64,000 nt of DNA from Pseudomonas sp. WJP1 (GCF_028471945.1 NZ_CP110128.1:2840501-2904500); one strand, 5' to 3'. Numbered from the stretch's first letter, positions 1-8,986 are shown. Notes: generated by a model from the sequence alone, not told the origin. Numbers and translations: made by a program.

Positions 1-1014
1 TATTTCCTGGCGGGCGACTTGCCCGCCCAGCCGGCGCTGCGAGACCGCGTGCTTTTGGCGGTCATGGGCTCGCCGGATGCGCGGCAGATCGATGGCATCG
101 GCGGTGGCGACTCGCTGACCAGCAAGGTGGCGATCATCCAGCCCTCCGCGCGCTTTGATGCCGACGTCGATTACCTGTTCGCCCAGGTGCTGGTCGATGA
201 GCCGCGCGTGGACTATGGGCAGAACTGCGGCAACATCCTCGCCGGGGTCGGGCCGTTCGCCATCGAGCGCGGGCTGGTGGCCGTGCAGGGCGATGTGACC
301 CCGGTGCGGATTTTCATGGAGAACACCGGGCAGATCGCGGTGTCCCATGTGCCCACGCCCCAAGGCGTCGTCAACTATGGCGGTGAAGCGCGGATCGACG
401 GGGTGCCCGGTGGCGGCGCGCCGCTGATCGTCGAATTCGAGGATGTCGCGGGGTCCAGTTGCGGAGCGTTGTTACCCACCGGCCAGGCTGTCGATGTGTT
501 AGATGGCATCGAGGTCACCTGTGTCGACAATGGCATGCCGGTGGTGCTGATCCGCGCTGCAGACCTCGGCCTGCGCGGCGATGAAAGCCCTGGGCAGCTC
601 GATGCCGATGTTACGTTGAAGGCCCGGCTCGAATCGATCCGCTTGCAGGCCGGGCCACGCATGAGCCTGGGTGAGGTCAGCCAGCGCAACGTGCCCAAGA
701 TGTGCCTGATTGCGCCGGCACAGGCCGGCGGCGCGCTCAGCACCCGCACCTTCATTCCCCATCGCTGCCATACCAGCATTGGTGTGTTCGGTGCGGTCAG
801 CGTGGCGGTTGGCTGTCTGATCGAGGGCAGTGTCGCGGCGGGCCTGGCCCGTATCGTCGAGGGGGACGTGAAGCAGCTTTCCGTGGAGCACCCCACCGGG
901 GAATTCACCGTCGAACTGCGCCTGCAAGACAGCGTTCTGGTGGGGTGCGGACTGATGCGCACTGCAAGATTGCTGTTTGATGGAAACGTGTGTGTGCCGG
1001 ATACGCTGTACTGA
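1..1014 (+). CDS. galD: 4-oxalomesaconate tautomerase (PrpF/GalD family), 5' truncated
   Basis: The reading frame is open from the first base and ends at TGA 1012-1014, so the N-terminus lies outside the window. The visible 337 residues match the PrpF-type isomerase fold. Near the start is a GSPDARQIDG stretch followed by GGGDSLTSKVAI, and further on DYGQNCGNILAGVGPFA, which holds the family's catalytic-region cysteine. GalD proteins convert the keto and enol forms of 4-oxalomesaconate in gallate/protocatechuate 4,5-cleavage; close relatives isomerise aconitate. The gallate assignment comes from overall resemblance, since no other gallate gene is visible. PrpF-type aconitate isomerase is the alternative. 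Confidence 0.8.
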   Translation, partial: YFLAGDLPAQPALRDRVLLAVMGSPDARQIDGIGGGDSLTSKVAIIQPSARFDADVDYLFAQVLVDEPRVDYGQNCGNILAGVGPFAIERGLVAVQGDVTPVRIFMENTGQIAVSHVPTPQGVVNYGGEARIDGVPGGGAPLIVEFEDVAGSSCGALLPTGQAVDVLDGIEVTCVDNGMPVVLIRAADLGLRGDESPGQLDADVTLKARLESIRLQAGPRMSLGEVSQRNVPKMCLIAPAQAGGALSTRTFIPHRCHTSIGVFGAVSVAVGCLIEGSVAAGLARIVEGDVKQLSVEHPTGEFTVELRLQDSVLVGCGLMRTARLLFDGNVCVPDTLY

Positions 1015-1076
1015 GGGGTGAGATAGACTCATACGGGGCTTATCACCGCAGGAGTGACACGCGTGGCAGGACTGCA

Positions 1077-2297
1077 ATGGATTCGCTGATCACCGCCGCA
1101 GCGCAGGCGTTGGCGGCGGGCGATCCGCTGGGTGCGCTGGACCGGATCGCGTTGCGCGACGATGCGCCCGCGCTGGCACTGCGCGGTATCGCCATGGCGC
1201 AACTGGGTGATTTGACCCGGGCCAAGGCGCTGGTGCGCCGGGCTGCGCGGGCCTTCGGGCCGAAAGAAGTCGTGGCGCGGGCACGCTGCGTCGTCGCCGA
1301 AGCCGAGATCGCACTGGCGTCGCGGGATCTCGGCTGGCCGGTGCAGGCGCTGGAAGCGGCGCGGGTCACGCTGCAAGCCCACGGCGACCTGATCAATGCC
1401 GCCCACGCTCGGTATCTGGGCATTCGACGCTTGTTGCTGATTGGACGGCTTGATGAGGCCCATGGGCAACTCGTTGAACTGGACCCGGCAACGTTGCCGC
1501 CACCCTTGCGGGCGACCCATGAACTGGTCGTGGCAGGGATCGCGATGCGCCGCCTGCATTCCCAAGCTGCACGGGCCGCGCTCGCCAGGGCTGAGCTCGC
1601 CGCACAGCTCGCCGGGATTCCTGCGCTGTCTGCAGAAGTGGACAGTGCATCAGCCATTCTCAACAGTCCCGCCGCACACCAACTCGTCCGTGGCGAAGAA
1701 CGGCCTCTGTTGCTCGACGAAGTGGAAGCGCTGCTCGCCTCGACGTCACTGGTGGTGGACGCTTGCCGCTCTGTCGTGCGTGGCGCGGGCATGTCGGTTT
1801 CCCTGTCCAGGCGTCCGATCCTGTTTTCCCTTGTGCGCGCACTCGCCGAAGCCTGGCCGGGGGATGTGCCCAGGGAGACCCTCATCGCCCGGGCCTTTCG
1901 TTTGAAGCTCAGTGATGACTCCCATCGAGCCCGGCTGCGGGTTGAAATCGGCCGCTTGCGCGCGGCGTTGAAACCCCTGGCTACGGTGACGGCCACCCGG
2001 CGCGGATTCGCCTTGGTTGCGCAGGTTTCACCGGACGTGGTGCTGCTCACACCACCGGTCGAAGAGAAATATGCAGCGGTGTTCGCCCTGCTTGGCGACG
2101 GCGAGTCCTGGTCGAGCTCGGCCCTGGCCCTGGCGCTGGGTAACAGCCAGCGCGGGGTGCAACGCGCGCTTGAAGCGCTGGCAGCCCAGGACAAGGTGCA
2201 GTTCTTCGGACAGGGGCGGGCGCGGCGCTGGCTGACCCCGCCGGTGCCCGGTTTCGCGACGACCTTGTTACTCCCGGTTCCGCTGCCCGGTGGCTAG
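1077..2297 (+). CDS. helix-turn-helix domain protein, putative regulator
   Basis: A 406-residue protein. ATG 1077 was preferred to the earlier in-frame GTG 990, because AGGA lies 5 nt upstream and the GTG would overlap galD. The first ~200 residues are alanine-rich helices that look like degenerate TPR-type repeats. Around residues 240-330 there is a winged-helix-like segment rich in Arg (RPILFSLVRALAEAWPG, then RARLRVEIGRLRAALKP), and a second HTH-like stretch follows near the C-terminus (SSALALALGNSQRGVQRAL). I recognise no named family. It starts 62 bp after galD on the same strand, so co-transcription is possible. A transcriptional regulator is the likely role, with unknown target. Confidence 0.6.
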   Translation: MDSLITAAAQALAAGDPLGALDRIALRDDAPALALRGIAMAQLGDLTRAKALVRRAARAFGPKEVVARARCVVAEAEIALASRDLGWPVQALEAARVTLQAHGDLINAAHARYLGIRRLLLIGRLDEAHGQLVELDPATLPPPLRATHELVVAGIAMRRLHSQAARAALARAELAAQLAGIPALSAEVDSASAILNSPAAHQLVRGEERPLLLDEVEALLASTSLVVDACRSVVRGAGMSVSLSRRPILFSLVRALAEAWPGDVPRETLIARAFRLKLSDDSHRARLRVEIGRLRAALKPLATVTATRRGFALVAQVSPDVVLLTPPVEEKYAAVFALLGDGESWSSSALALALGNSQRGVQRALEALAAQDKVQFFGQGRARRWLTPPVPGFATTLLLPVPLPGG

Positions 2298-2332
2298 GAT
2301 GGCTCCACCAACCCCTTTGGAGGAACACCGAG

Positions 2333-2962
2333 ATGAAACAGTCAGCCGCCCGGATCCTGCGTGAATATGGCCCTTTTGACGATGTCACTGACGTGCACGG
2401 CGTCACCTGGGACGGTCAGCAGGTGTGGTTTGCCACCACCGACAAGCTCCACGCCCTGGACCCCGATACCGGTCACTTGGTGCGCTCGCTCGATGTCGCC
2501 GCACATGCCGGCACCGCCTTCGATGGCACGCACCTGTTCCAGATTGCCGAGGACCGCATCCAGAAAGTCGACCCTCGCACCGGAGAAATCCTGGCCACGA
2601 TCCCGGCCCCCGGCGGTGGCAACGATTCGGGGCTGACCTGGGCCGAAGGCTCGTTGTGGGTCGGTCAGTACCGCGAACGGAAAATCCACCAGATCGACCC
2701 CGAGACCGGGAATATCCTGCGCACCCTGCAATCCAACCGTTTTGTCACGGGGGTGACCTGGGTCGAGGGCACCCTGTGGCATGGCACCTGGGAAGGCGAG
2801 GAAAGCGAATTGCGCCGGGTCGACCCGAGCACTGGTGAAGTGCTGCAAAGCCTCAGGTTGCCGGACGGCATCGGAGTATCGGGGCTTGAGTCCGACGGTG
2901 GCGAGCGGTTTTTCTGTGGGGGTGGCAGTAGTGGACGGGTGAGGGTGGTGCAGCGGCCTTGA
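2333..2962 (+). CDS. beta-propeller-like protein (PQQ/glutamine-cyclotransferase-like repeats)
   Basis: A 209-residue protein with a strong GGAGGA ribosome site 8 nt before ATG 2333. It contains at least four blade-like repeats of about 45 residues, each with a D-P-x-T-G turn (ALDPDTGHLV, KVDPRTGEIL, QIDPETGNIL, RVDPSTGEVL) and tryptophan-rich strands (VTWDGQQVW, LTWAEGSLWVG, VTWVEGTLWHGTWEG). This pattern is seen in glutaminyl-peptide cyclotransferase-like and Vgb-like propellers. No signal peptide is visible, so it is probably cytosolic. It is short for a full propeller, and substrate binding is unknown. Confidence 0.6.
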   Translation: MKQSAARILREYGPFDDVTDVHGVTWDGQQVWFATTDKLHALDPDTGHLVRSLDVAAHAGTAFDGTHLFQIAEDRIQKVDPRTGEILATIPAPGGGNDSGLTWAEGSLWVGQYRERKIHQIDPETGNILRTLQSNRFVTGVTWVEGTLWHGTWEGEESELRRVDPSTGEVLQSLRLPDGIGVSGLESDGGERFFCGGGSSGRVRVVQRP

Positions 2963-2980
2963 GGGGTTGATTTGGATTGG

Positions 2981-3755
2981 GTGTATATCCATTGCTGCGG
3001 TAACGGCCACCTAGGGTTTCGCCCTTACGGCGAGTCACTTGGAAAAACGGAACGCCGCCCGGCCCTAAGTAACCAAGGGCTCTTGCCCCTGGCGTTCGGT
3101 GCCTCGCTAAGGCTCGGCATACCCTCGCTCCGGTCCTGCTCCGTGGGTCGCCGCGATGGGCCATCCATGGCCCAGCGCGGCTAAACCGGCATCCATGCCG
3201 GTTTACCCACTGCGCAGAACCTCCACTCGGCCTCTCGAGGGGGCAAGAAAATCAAAAGCCAAAGCAGATCAAAAGCGCGCGAGGCGGCCTTAGAGCCGAC
3301 CTGATCGGGAGCCGTACGCGTTCCCCCCCCCCCCCTGTAGGAGCCAGGCTTGCCGGCGAAGAACGATAACGCGGTACAACAGATACACCGCAGCGCCTGG
3401 TTCGCCGGCAAGCCTGGCTCCTACAAGGGATTGGGTTTCTGGAAAAAATCAGGTCGGCTTTAAGGCCGCCTCGCTTTTGTTTTTGATCTGGGTGCCCCGT
3501 TAACCACGCTGGCCGAACGCAGGCATTGCGCAGTGGGGAAACCGGCAGGACGCCGGTTTAGCCGCGCTGGGCCAGGGATGGCCCATCGCGGCGACCCACG
3601 GAGCAATGCCGGAGTGAGGGCATGCCGAGCCCTAGCGAGGCACCGAGTGGTGGGGCAAAGCCTTTTGCTTACTTTTCGGCGTTTGGAAAAGTGAGTCGCT
3701 GTAAGAGCGAAACCATAAGTAGCCGTTACCGCAGGAATGGATATGTACACCCCCA
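2981..3755. repeat. long imperfect inverted repeat, copy 1 of 3
   Basis: This element starts with a ~65-base arm (ATATCCATTGCTGCGGTAAC, then GCCCTTACGGCGAGTC) and ends with its reverse complement (GACTCGC..GGGCGAAACCATAA-type sequence). Inside, the left half holds CCGTGGGTCGCCGCGATGG and TAAACCGGCATCCATGCCG, and the right half repeats both inverted. The whole ~770 bp is therefore a giant hairpin with a REP pair (3335-3426) at its centre. Copies lie at 20142-20887 and 37725-38475. This copy alone has a run of 13 C (3323-3335). The short frames inside it are not credible genes. The remainder of 2963-3911 shows nothing else clear. Confidence 0.85.
3335..3426. repeat. REP pair (inverted palindromic doublet)
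   Basis: CTGTAGGAGCCAGGCTTGCC on one side is mirrored by GGCAAGCCTGGCTCCTACA on the other, around a ~50-base centre containing AACGATAACGCGGTAC. This is the central part of the long repeat copy 1. The same doublet recurs at 6033, 16107, 20472 and 38059. Confidence 0.85.
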
Positions 3756-3911
3756 AGTTTTACATACGACCCCATGCTTAAGTGAACAGCATTGCGCTTG
3801 CTCATAGGGTACAACTGGCGTAAACAGAGCGCGCATCGATAGCCGCCGCGAGAGACGGCTATCGATGCGGGAAATATCACATCTTGTTCAACACGAAAGA
3901 CGAGGCGAACG

Positions 3912-4922
3912 TTGGTAGAGCGACGTCAGTTCAGCGGTGCCATGAAGGGCAAAAACCTTCGCTACCTCAACGACCATGAAGGCCAGTCCGTGCGGGCCCG
4001 GGCCGGCTTCCTGCTGCTGGAACATTTTTCGTTGCCGGCATTCACCCAGGCGCTCGATACCATCGTCACCGCCAACCTGCTGCGGCCCGAGCTGTTCTCA
4101 ACGAAAACCTTCGGTTTGTCCGAAGGGGAAGTCGTCAGCGATCTGGGGTTGGTGATTCGACCCGATGCGCGCCTTGACCCGGTGGAAATACAAACACTGG
4201 ATCTGCTGGTTGTCTGCGGTGGCTACCGCACGGCGCTCAAGGCGGATGACGCGCTGACCGGCCTCTTGCAAGGCGCGGCCGAACAGGGCGTTACGCTGGC
4301 CGGCATCTGGAACGGCGCCTGGTTTCTCGGGCAAGCCGGTTTGCTGGATGGCTATCGCTGCGCCATACACCCGGAGCATCGTCCGGCGCTGGCGGAAATC
4401 GCCCGACTCACCCAGGTCACCAGCGAAGCCTATGTGGTGGATCGCGACCGCCTGACAGCGTCCAGCCCAACGGGTACTTTCTACATGGCCCTGGAGTGGA
4501 TCAGGAGCTTGCACGACAAGGCGTTGACTGACGGTATCGAAGATATCCTGGCGTTCGAAGCGTCCCGATTCCGGCGCATCAAACCCTCCTTGAATGTGTC
4601 CGTCAGTGGCCCGCTGAGGGAGGTGGTCAACCTGATGGACGCGAATCTGGAAGAGCCGCTGGAGATGGAGGCGCTCTGCCTGTATGCCGGGCGGTCCCGT
4701 CGGCAGATCGAGCGCCTGTTCAAGGAACAGTTGGGCACGACACCCCAGCGCTACTACATGGACCTGCGCATCACTGAAGCGCGTCGATTGCTGCAGCACA
4801 CCACATTGACCATTGTTGAAGTCTCAGTAGCCTGCGGCTTCGTTTCACCGAGCCACTTCAGCAAGTGCTACAGCGCCTATTTCGGTTACCGGCCGTCCCG
4901 GGAAACCCGGCTGGTGAAGTAA
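3912..4922 (+). CDS. GlxA-family AraC-type transcriptional regulator
   Basis: A 336-residue regulator with an N-terminal DJ-1/PfpI-like class I amidotransferase-fold domain (residues ~20-200; the LAGIWNGAWFLGQAGLL stretch occupies the nucleophile-elbow region with Asn instead of Cys) and a C-terminal AraC double HTH (residues ~235-335; AGRSRRQIERLFKEQLG, CGFVSPSHFSKCY). Start is TTG 3912 with GAGG 8 nt upstream; ATG 3942 is the alternative. It is a close paralogue of the protein at 43935-44948, whose GTG start sits at the matching position. GlxA-type regulators in Pseudomonas often sense betaines, carnitine or related amines. It has no co-directional partner and may act on remote genes. Confidence 0.85.
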   Translation: MVERRQFSGAMKGKNLRYLNDHEGQSVRARAGFLLLEHFSLPAFTQALDTIVTANLLRPELFSTKTFGLSEGEVVSDLGLVIRPDARLDPVEIQTLDLLVVCGGYRTALKADDALTGLLQGAAEQGVTLAGIWNGAWFLGQAGLLDGYRCAIHPEHRPALAEIARLTQVTSEAYVVDRDRLTASSPTGTFYMALEWIRSLHDKALTDGIEDILAFEASRFRRIKPSLNVSVSGPLREVVNLMDANLEEPLEMEALCLYAGRSRRQIERLFKEQLGTTPQRYYMDLRITEARRLLQHTTLTIVEVSVACGFVSPSHFSKCYSAYFGYRPSRETRLVK

Positions 4923-4936
4923 CGGCTCGCTGAAGT

Positions 4937-4961
4937 ACCGGGCATCGCGACGATGCCCGGT
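4937..4961. terminator. perfect hairpin between convergent genes
   Basis: ACCGGGCATCG and CGATGCCCGGT form an 11-bp perfect stem with a 3-base loop, between the regulator ending at 4922 and the CAP gene ending at 4969. There is no T-tract on either side, so a bidirectional RNA-end or stability hairpin is more likely than a classic intrinsic terminator. Confidence 0.6.
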
Positions 4962-4968
4962 GCATGGG

Positions 4969-5829
4969 TTATTGCGCGCCGAACACCATTGTCCAGTAGA
5001 CCCCTTGATCACTGCGTGCGTCCGTCGCATAGGCCGCACCCACTTGGGTGAACATCGGGTTCATCAGGTTGGCGCAATGCCCGGGGCTGGCCAGCCAGCC
5101 GGCCATGGCCTTGTTCGGTGAACCTTGGCCAGCGGCGATGTTTTCACCGATCTGCCGGCCACGGAAACCCGCGGCGCGCGCGCGGTCGGCGGGCATGTCG
5201 CCATCGGGGTCCTGGTGGGCGAAGTAATTGCCGTAGGCCATGGCTTTGCTGTGCCCTTGCGCCGCAGCGCCGAGGCTGGCATTCCAGGCCAGGGGCCGCG
5301 CGGCGGCGAAGCGTTGGCGACCGCACAGGCGCGGTTTGGCCCGGGCGGCGTTGACCTGGGCGAGCAAGGTTTTGCCGACACTACGCGGATCGCTTACCTG
5401 ATTGTCCAGCACAGGTCGCGCCAGCACCACTTGCCATTCCCCGCGACTGCGACTGACGCCGATGTCGGCGTACTGGTTGTCCAGCAAGGCGGCGCAATGG
5501 TCACCCTGCAGCATCTCGAACGCCTCTTCGGCATCTCGCGCACCCACCACGCGGATGGAACGCACCGCCACGGCCTGGTATCCGGAAGTTTTCAAACGAT
5601 CGCGCAAACCACCGCCGTAGCCGATCGGCAAGGCCAGGCTCGACTTCAGGGCCAGTGGCGACAAGCGTTGGGCGGGACGCCGTGCGCAGTCTTGCGGGTG
5701 GGCTCGGTAATCGTTGATGGCATCCACCAACTGTCGCTCCGCGCCGGCGTGGGCGGGGGTGGAAACCAAGGGCAGCGAGGTCAACAGGCACAGCGAAGTG
5801 AAGCGCAAGACGAGGGCGGTTGGGCGCAT
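4969..5829 (-). CDS. secreted CAP (SCP/PR-1) domain protein
   Basis: A 286-residue protein with a signal peptide of about 28 residues ending at TPAHA. The N-terminal part (~30-140) is not recognised. The C-terminal ~130 residues form a CAP domain, with GHSKAMAYGNYFAHQDPDG, IGENIAAGQGSP, SPGHCANLMNP and a final YWTMVFGAQ, which cover the usual His/Glu cavity motifs. Bacterial CAP proteins are exported, with poorly known roles in envelope or interaction biology. It is monocistronic and convergent with the GlxA regulator. Product family is secure, function is not. Confidence 0.85.
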   Translation of the reverse strand: MRPTALVLRFTSLCLLTSLPLVSTPAHAGAERQLVDAINDYRAHPQDCARRPAQRLSPLALKSSLALPIGYGGGLRDRLKTSGYQAVAVRSIRVVGARDAEEAFEMLQGDHCAALLDNQYADIGVSRSRGEWQVVLARPVLDNQVSDPRSVGKTLLAQVNAARAKPRLCGRQRFAAARPLAWNASLGAAAQGHSKAMAYGNYFAHQDPDGDMPADRARAAGFRGRQIGENIAAGQGSPNKAMAGWLASPGHCANLMNPMFTQVGAAYATDARSDQGVYWTMVFGAQ

Positions 5830-6032
5830 GGTGCGGACAGCTCTGATGAGATGACAACGATGGGGAGGAGGAAAAATGCCCGTCTAAGACTGGCGTCTTG
5901 AGACAAGGTTCAAGGTGGGGGGAGGCGTTTTGTTTGTCGGATCGTGCATCCGACGGAGGGTATGGGGGCGGTGCGACCCCGGCCGGCGAGGGCGTCGTAG
6001 AACATTGCCTTGATCTATCGGGCGCATTCGTC

Positions 6033-6124
6033 CGTAGGAGCCAGGCTTGCCGGCGAACCAGGCGCTGCGGTGCATCTGTTGCACCGCATTATCGTTCTTC
6101 GCCGGCAAGCCGGGCTCCTACAGG
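6033..6124. repeat. REP pair overlapping the ridA stop codon
   Basis: GTAGGAGCCAGGCTTGCCGG is mirrored by GCCGGCAAGCCGGGCTCCTA about 50 bases later. The right end (CCTGTAG read on the minus strand) overlaps the last codons of the RidA gene and supplies its TAG stop at 6118-6120. Confidence 0.85.
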
Positions 6125-6495
6125 TCAAGACAGGCGTACACCACCAGCTCCACCAACATCTCCTCCCGAGCCAACCCCGCCACGACGATGGCCGCGCGGT
6201 TGGGGTAGGGGGCCTGGAAATACTCACCGTAAATCGCATTCACCGTCGCCAGGTAATGGCGGTCGGTGACATAGATCAGCACTTGGGTGACCGCGTCCAA
6301 GGTGCTGCCGGCGGCTTGCAGGGTATGACGCAGATTGTCCAGGGTCTGCCGGGTTTGCGCCTCGATGCCGCCACTGACGACCTGGCCTTCGCGGTCGATG
6401 GGGATCTGCGCGGTGTACAACGTGCCGTTGCCGACCACCGCCCATTCCAGTGGCGCGCGCGAGGCGAAAAGGTCGGTCTTGATCGCGTGTTTCAT
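6118..6495 (-). CDS. RidA family reactive enamine/imine deaminase
   Basis: A 125-residue protein starting at ATG 6495 (MKHAIKTDLF); the longer in-frame start lies inside the preceding gene. It shows family features: an early APLEWAVVGNGTLYTAQIP strand pair, GIEAQTRQTLDNLRHTL, and NRAAIVVAGLAREEMLVEL near the end, where the substrate arginine normally sits in a PNRAA-like context. RidA proteins hydrolyse 2-aminoacrylate and other enamines or imines released by PLP and oxidative enzymes. It is last in the minus-strand run from the ALDH gene and begins 28 bp after DUF3726, which suggests imine intermediates in that pathway. Its stop codon lies in a REP element. Confidence 0.85.
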   Translation of the reverse strand: MKHAIKTDLFASRAPLEWAVVGNGTLYTAQIPIDREGQVVSGGIEAQTRQTLDNLRHTLQAAGSTLDAVTQVLIYVTDRHYLATVNAIYGEYFQAPYPNRAAIVVAGLAREEMLVELVVYACLDL

Positions 6496-6523
6496 TGATT
6501 GATTCCTGATGCATTGCAAGGTT

Positions 6524-7246
6524 TTATCGGGCATCGCTGCTTTCGCCGGCACCACGCCGACGCGACTCCTCGGTGCTTTCCACCAGCACCCGCTCGCCGA
6601 GTTTTTTCAGTTGGGCCCAGACCTCGTCGTCGACGACCAGCCCCTCCGCGGGCTGCGAGTGGGTGGCAGGCTCGGCATCCTCGGCATCCTCGGCACTGAG
6701 TCGCGGCAGCAGCGTGAAGTGCCGGGAGATCAGCACATTGATGCTTTGTTCGTCGCTCTGCGCCGGTTGCGGCAGGTCATACACCCGCAGGGTCGGCCGG
6801 GTTTGCCCGGCGCTGAACGTGGCGACCATTTCCTGCCGCGCATCGCGCCAGTAGACGCAAAAATTCAGCGCCTCCGGGGCACAGCGCGCCAGGTAACCGA
6901 GCAGCAGGATGCGGTTGTGGCAATGGCGGATGCGGATCAACGCACTGCCGCCACGCAAGGCCTTGCCCACACCCAGCTCGACCGCCTGGGCGGCGCAGCG
7001 CAAGACACTTTGGCCATGGGCATCAAGGGTCAACTGCCCGGCGTCTTCGTAGCAGGTTTCGATCGGGCGATCGACTTCGTCGTGGAGGAAGGCCAGGGCC
7101 TTTTTCAACGCGCCGATGCCATCGAGGCCTTGCAGTTGCAGGCGCGCGATCATCTCGGCGGCGTCGTCGCAGTCACCGGGGGCGAAGCCGATGCCCTCGA
7201 AGGCCTTGCGGCAGATCACCTGGATTTCATTGAGCGAGACGCGCAT
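6524..7246 (-). CDS. DUF3726 domain protein
   Basis: A 240-residue protein recognised as DUF3726. The first ~60 residues (SLNEIQVICRKAFEGIGF, then LQLQGLDGIG) resemble the helical N-terminal layer of malate/lactate/sulfolactate (Ldh_2) dehydrogenases, but the NAD-binding remainder is not apparent. The C-terminal ~40 residues are charged and probably disordered, with repeated EDA and a run of Arg/Glu. It starts 1 nt after the stop of the 571-aa gene, so the two are almost certainly co-translated. No enzymatic role is established; an accessory or substrate-binding function in the BCCT operon is inference. Confidence 0.7.
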   Translation of the reverse strand: MRVSLNEIQVICRKAFEGIGFAPGDCDDAAEMIARLQLQGLDGIGALKKALAFLHDEVDRPIETCYEDAGQLTLDAHGQSVLRCAAQAVELGVGKALRGGSALIRIRHCHNRILLLGYLARCAPEALNFCVYWRDARQEMVATFSAGQTRPTLRVYDLPQPAQSDEQSINVLISRHFTLLPRLSAEDAEDAEPATHSQPAEGLVVDDEVWAQLKKLGERVLVESTEESRRRGAGESSDAR

Positions 7247-7247
7247 A

Positions 7248-8963
7248 TCAGTGTTCTCCGGCAGCGGTGGGCAGTGTCGGCATCACGGCGAAATTCCAGT
7301 CATCGGCGAAAGGCTGGCCAATTTCACTGACCAGCGGAGCCCCCTGGAACAAGGTGATGCGCACCCAGCGGCTGGACTTGGGGTCGAACTTGCCGGCGCC
7401 GAAGAACGCCAGTTTGCAGCGCAGCAGGTGGATTGGCAGCATGTTGCGGTCCATCAGGTTGGCGCGAATTTCCCCGAAGGCGCAACGGGCCATGCCCTGC
7501 AACCGGCACACGGTGCCTTTGAACGACGGCTGGGCGAGCAGGAAATGCGCGGTCAGTTGCTGCGGATGTTGTTCGCGGTAGGCCAGCAAGGCGCGGTGGC
7601 AACGCTGGATATTGTGGGCGATGCCCAGTTGCATTTCCTTTTCCGCGCCAGGCTCCATGGCGCGTTCCCCCAGGCGCGGTTCTTCCTTTTCCGCCGAGCG
7701 ATACCAGAAGAAATGGTTGGCCTCGGCACCGCCAAGGTCGTAGTCGAGCGCCCAGCGGTAGCGGGTCTCGATCAGGGTGCACAGCGCGTCCAGCGGCATC
7801 TCTGCGTTCAGGCGAAAGCCCTCGTTGGCCGACATCTGCCCGGCCAGCGGATCGACCTGTTCGGGGTACAGTTCCAGCAGCAGGCTGACCAGCAGTTCCT
7901 GGCAGCCGAAGCCGGCGTTCAGTTCGGCCCGATCCTGCAGACGTGACCACAGATCGGCGCTGACAGGCTGACAGGCGAACCACTGGCTCAGTTGATCCAG
8001 ATCGGCCAGGGTCTGTTGGTCGATTGCGCTTTGCCGTTGGTCCTCGGTGCTGGTTTGTTGCAGGTGCTGACGAGCCCGCTGCAACAATGCCTGGAACCGC
8101 TGCGCGCGGGGCGCGTCAGCCGGTTCAGCCACCACCCGCGCCAGTGCGGTTTCACGGGCATACACCCACTGGTCCACCAGTTGCGGGTGATTGACCAGGA
8201 AGGGCGCCATGCCCAGCCCCGTGGAGTTGCCGACCCCCAGGTAGCGTTGCAGCTCGGCGTCCAGCCCGACCGCCCGTTGCGGATTGCGCGCCCGGGCCAT
8301 GTGTTCGATCTGCTCGATGCTGAAATGCCGCAGCAGGTACACGGTGAACATCTGCGCGCTGAACGGTTGGGTGAAGTCGGCACTGCCTTGCAGGCAACTG
8401 AAGTCGGCGATGCCGAACTTGCCGTTGCCGTACACGGCGGTAGTGCGATACAGGTAGCCGACCTCGGCCAGTTGCCGTGGGTCTGGCTGGCAACCTTCCG
8501 CCAGCGCCCCGAGGAAGCGCTCGAAGTTGCGCAGGCTGCGGTTGGCCCGGGACAGCACCAGCACCCGCGCATCGAAACGCCCGGCCTCCTGCAACGGCAC
8601 GTTGCGCTGTAAATCGGCCAGTTGCGCCTCGTCGACATCGCCGGCCAGCAGCACGAAGCTGACGTCCCATTGATCGGCGATGACCCGGTCACTGCGTTTT
8701 TCCGGCGGCAGGTACGCCGAGAAAATCACGCAGTGATAGTGGGCACTGGCGGTGTCGATCCGGTAGATCGTCGTGCCGAAGCCTTCGGCGTCGAGGTCGA
8801 AGCGAGTGCGCTCGATACGCCATTGCTCGTTCATCATCTTGCGCATGCTGCTGCGCACGAAACTCAGGCGGCTCTGGAAGTGACTGCCCAGCCGCTCCAG
8901 GTCCATGACCCGGGCGGCAGGGCGCAAGGCCGAAGAGGTGTCTGTGTCGGTGTGCGACATCAT
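7248..8963 (-). CDS. unknown 571-aa protein of the BCCT/DUF3726 operon
   Basis: No family is recognised. ATG 8963 was chosen because AGGA lies about 7 nt upstream and earlier starts run into the BCCT gene. The protein is soluble, with no signal peptide or membrane segment, and rich in aromatic and charged residues. Visible stretches include FVRSSMRKMMNEQWRIERTR, YHCVIFSAYLPPEKRSDR, RFLGALAEGCQPDP, MGVGNST-like NSTGLGMAPFLVNHPQL, and a C-terminal MARCAFGEIRANLMDRNMLP. It sits between the BCCT transporter (24 bp) and DUF3726 (1 bp). Tight linkage suggests a large catalytic or regulatory component of the same pathway. Confidence 0.6.
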   Translation of the reverse strand: MMSHTDTDTSSALRPAARVMDLERLGSHFQSRLSFVRSSMRKMMNEQWRIERTRFDLDAEGFGTTIYRIDTASAHYHCVIFSAYLPPEKRSDRVIADQWDVSFVLLAGDVDEAQLADLQRNVPLQEAGRFDARVLVLSRANRSLRNFERFLGALAEGCQPDPRQLAEVGYLYRTTAVYGNGKFGIADFSCLQGSADFTQPFSAQMFTVYLLRHFSIEQIEHMARARNPQRAVGLDAELQRYLGVGNSTGLGMAPFLVNHPQLVDQWVYARETALARVVAEPADAPRAQRFQALLQRARQHLQQTSTEDQRQSAIDQQTLADLDQLSQWFACQPVSADLWSRLQDRAELNAGFGCQELLVSLLLELYPEQVDPLAGQMSANEGFRLNAEMPLDALCTLIETRYRWALDYDLGGAEANHFFWYRSAEKEEPRLGERAMEPGAEKEMQLGIAHNIQRCHRALLAYREQHPQQLTAHFLLAQPSFKGTVCRLQGMARCAFGEIRANLMDRNMLPIHLLRCKLAFFGAGKFDPKSSRWVRITLFQGAPLVSEIGQPFADDWNFAVMPTLPTAAGEH

Positions 8964-8986
8964 TGCGATTCCTGGACTGTTCATCA

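Noticed and set aside
2972..3184. Short frames inside the three long repeats (also near 20057-20332 and 37911-38358)
   Set aside because: They recur only because the repeat recurs, in several frames and both strands, lack ribosome sites and encode low-complexity peptides.
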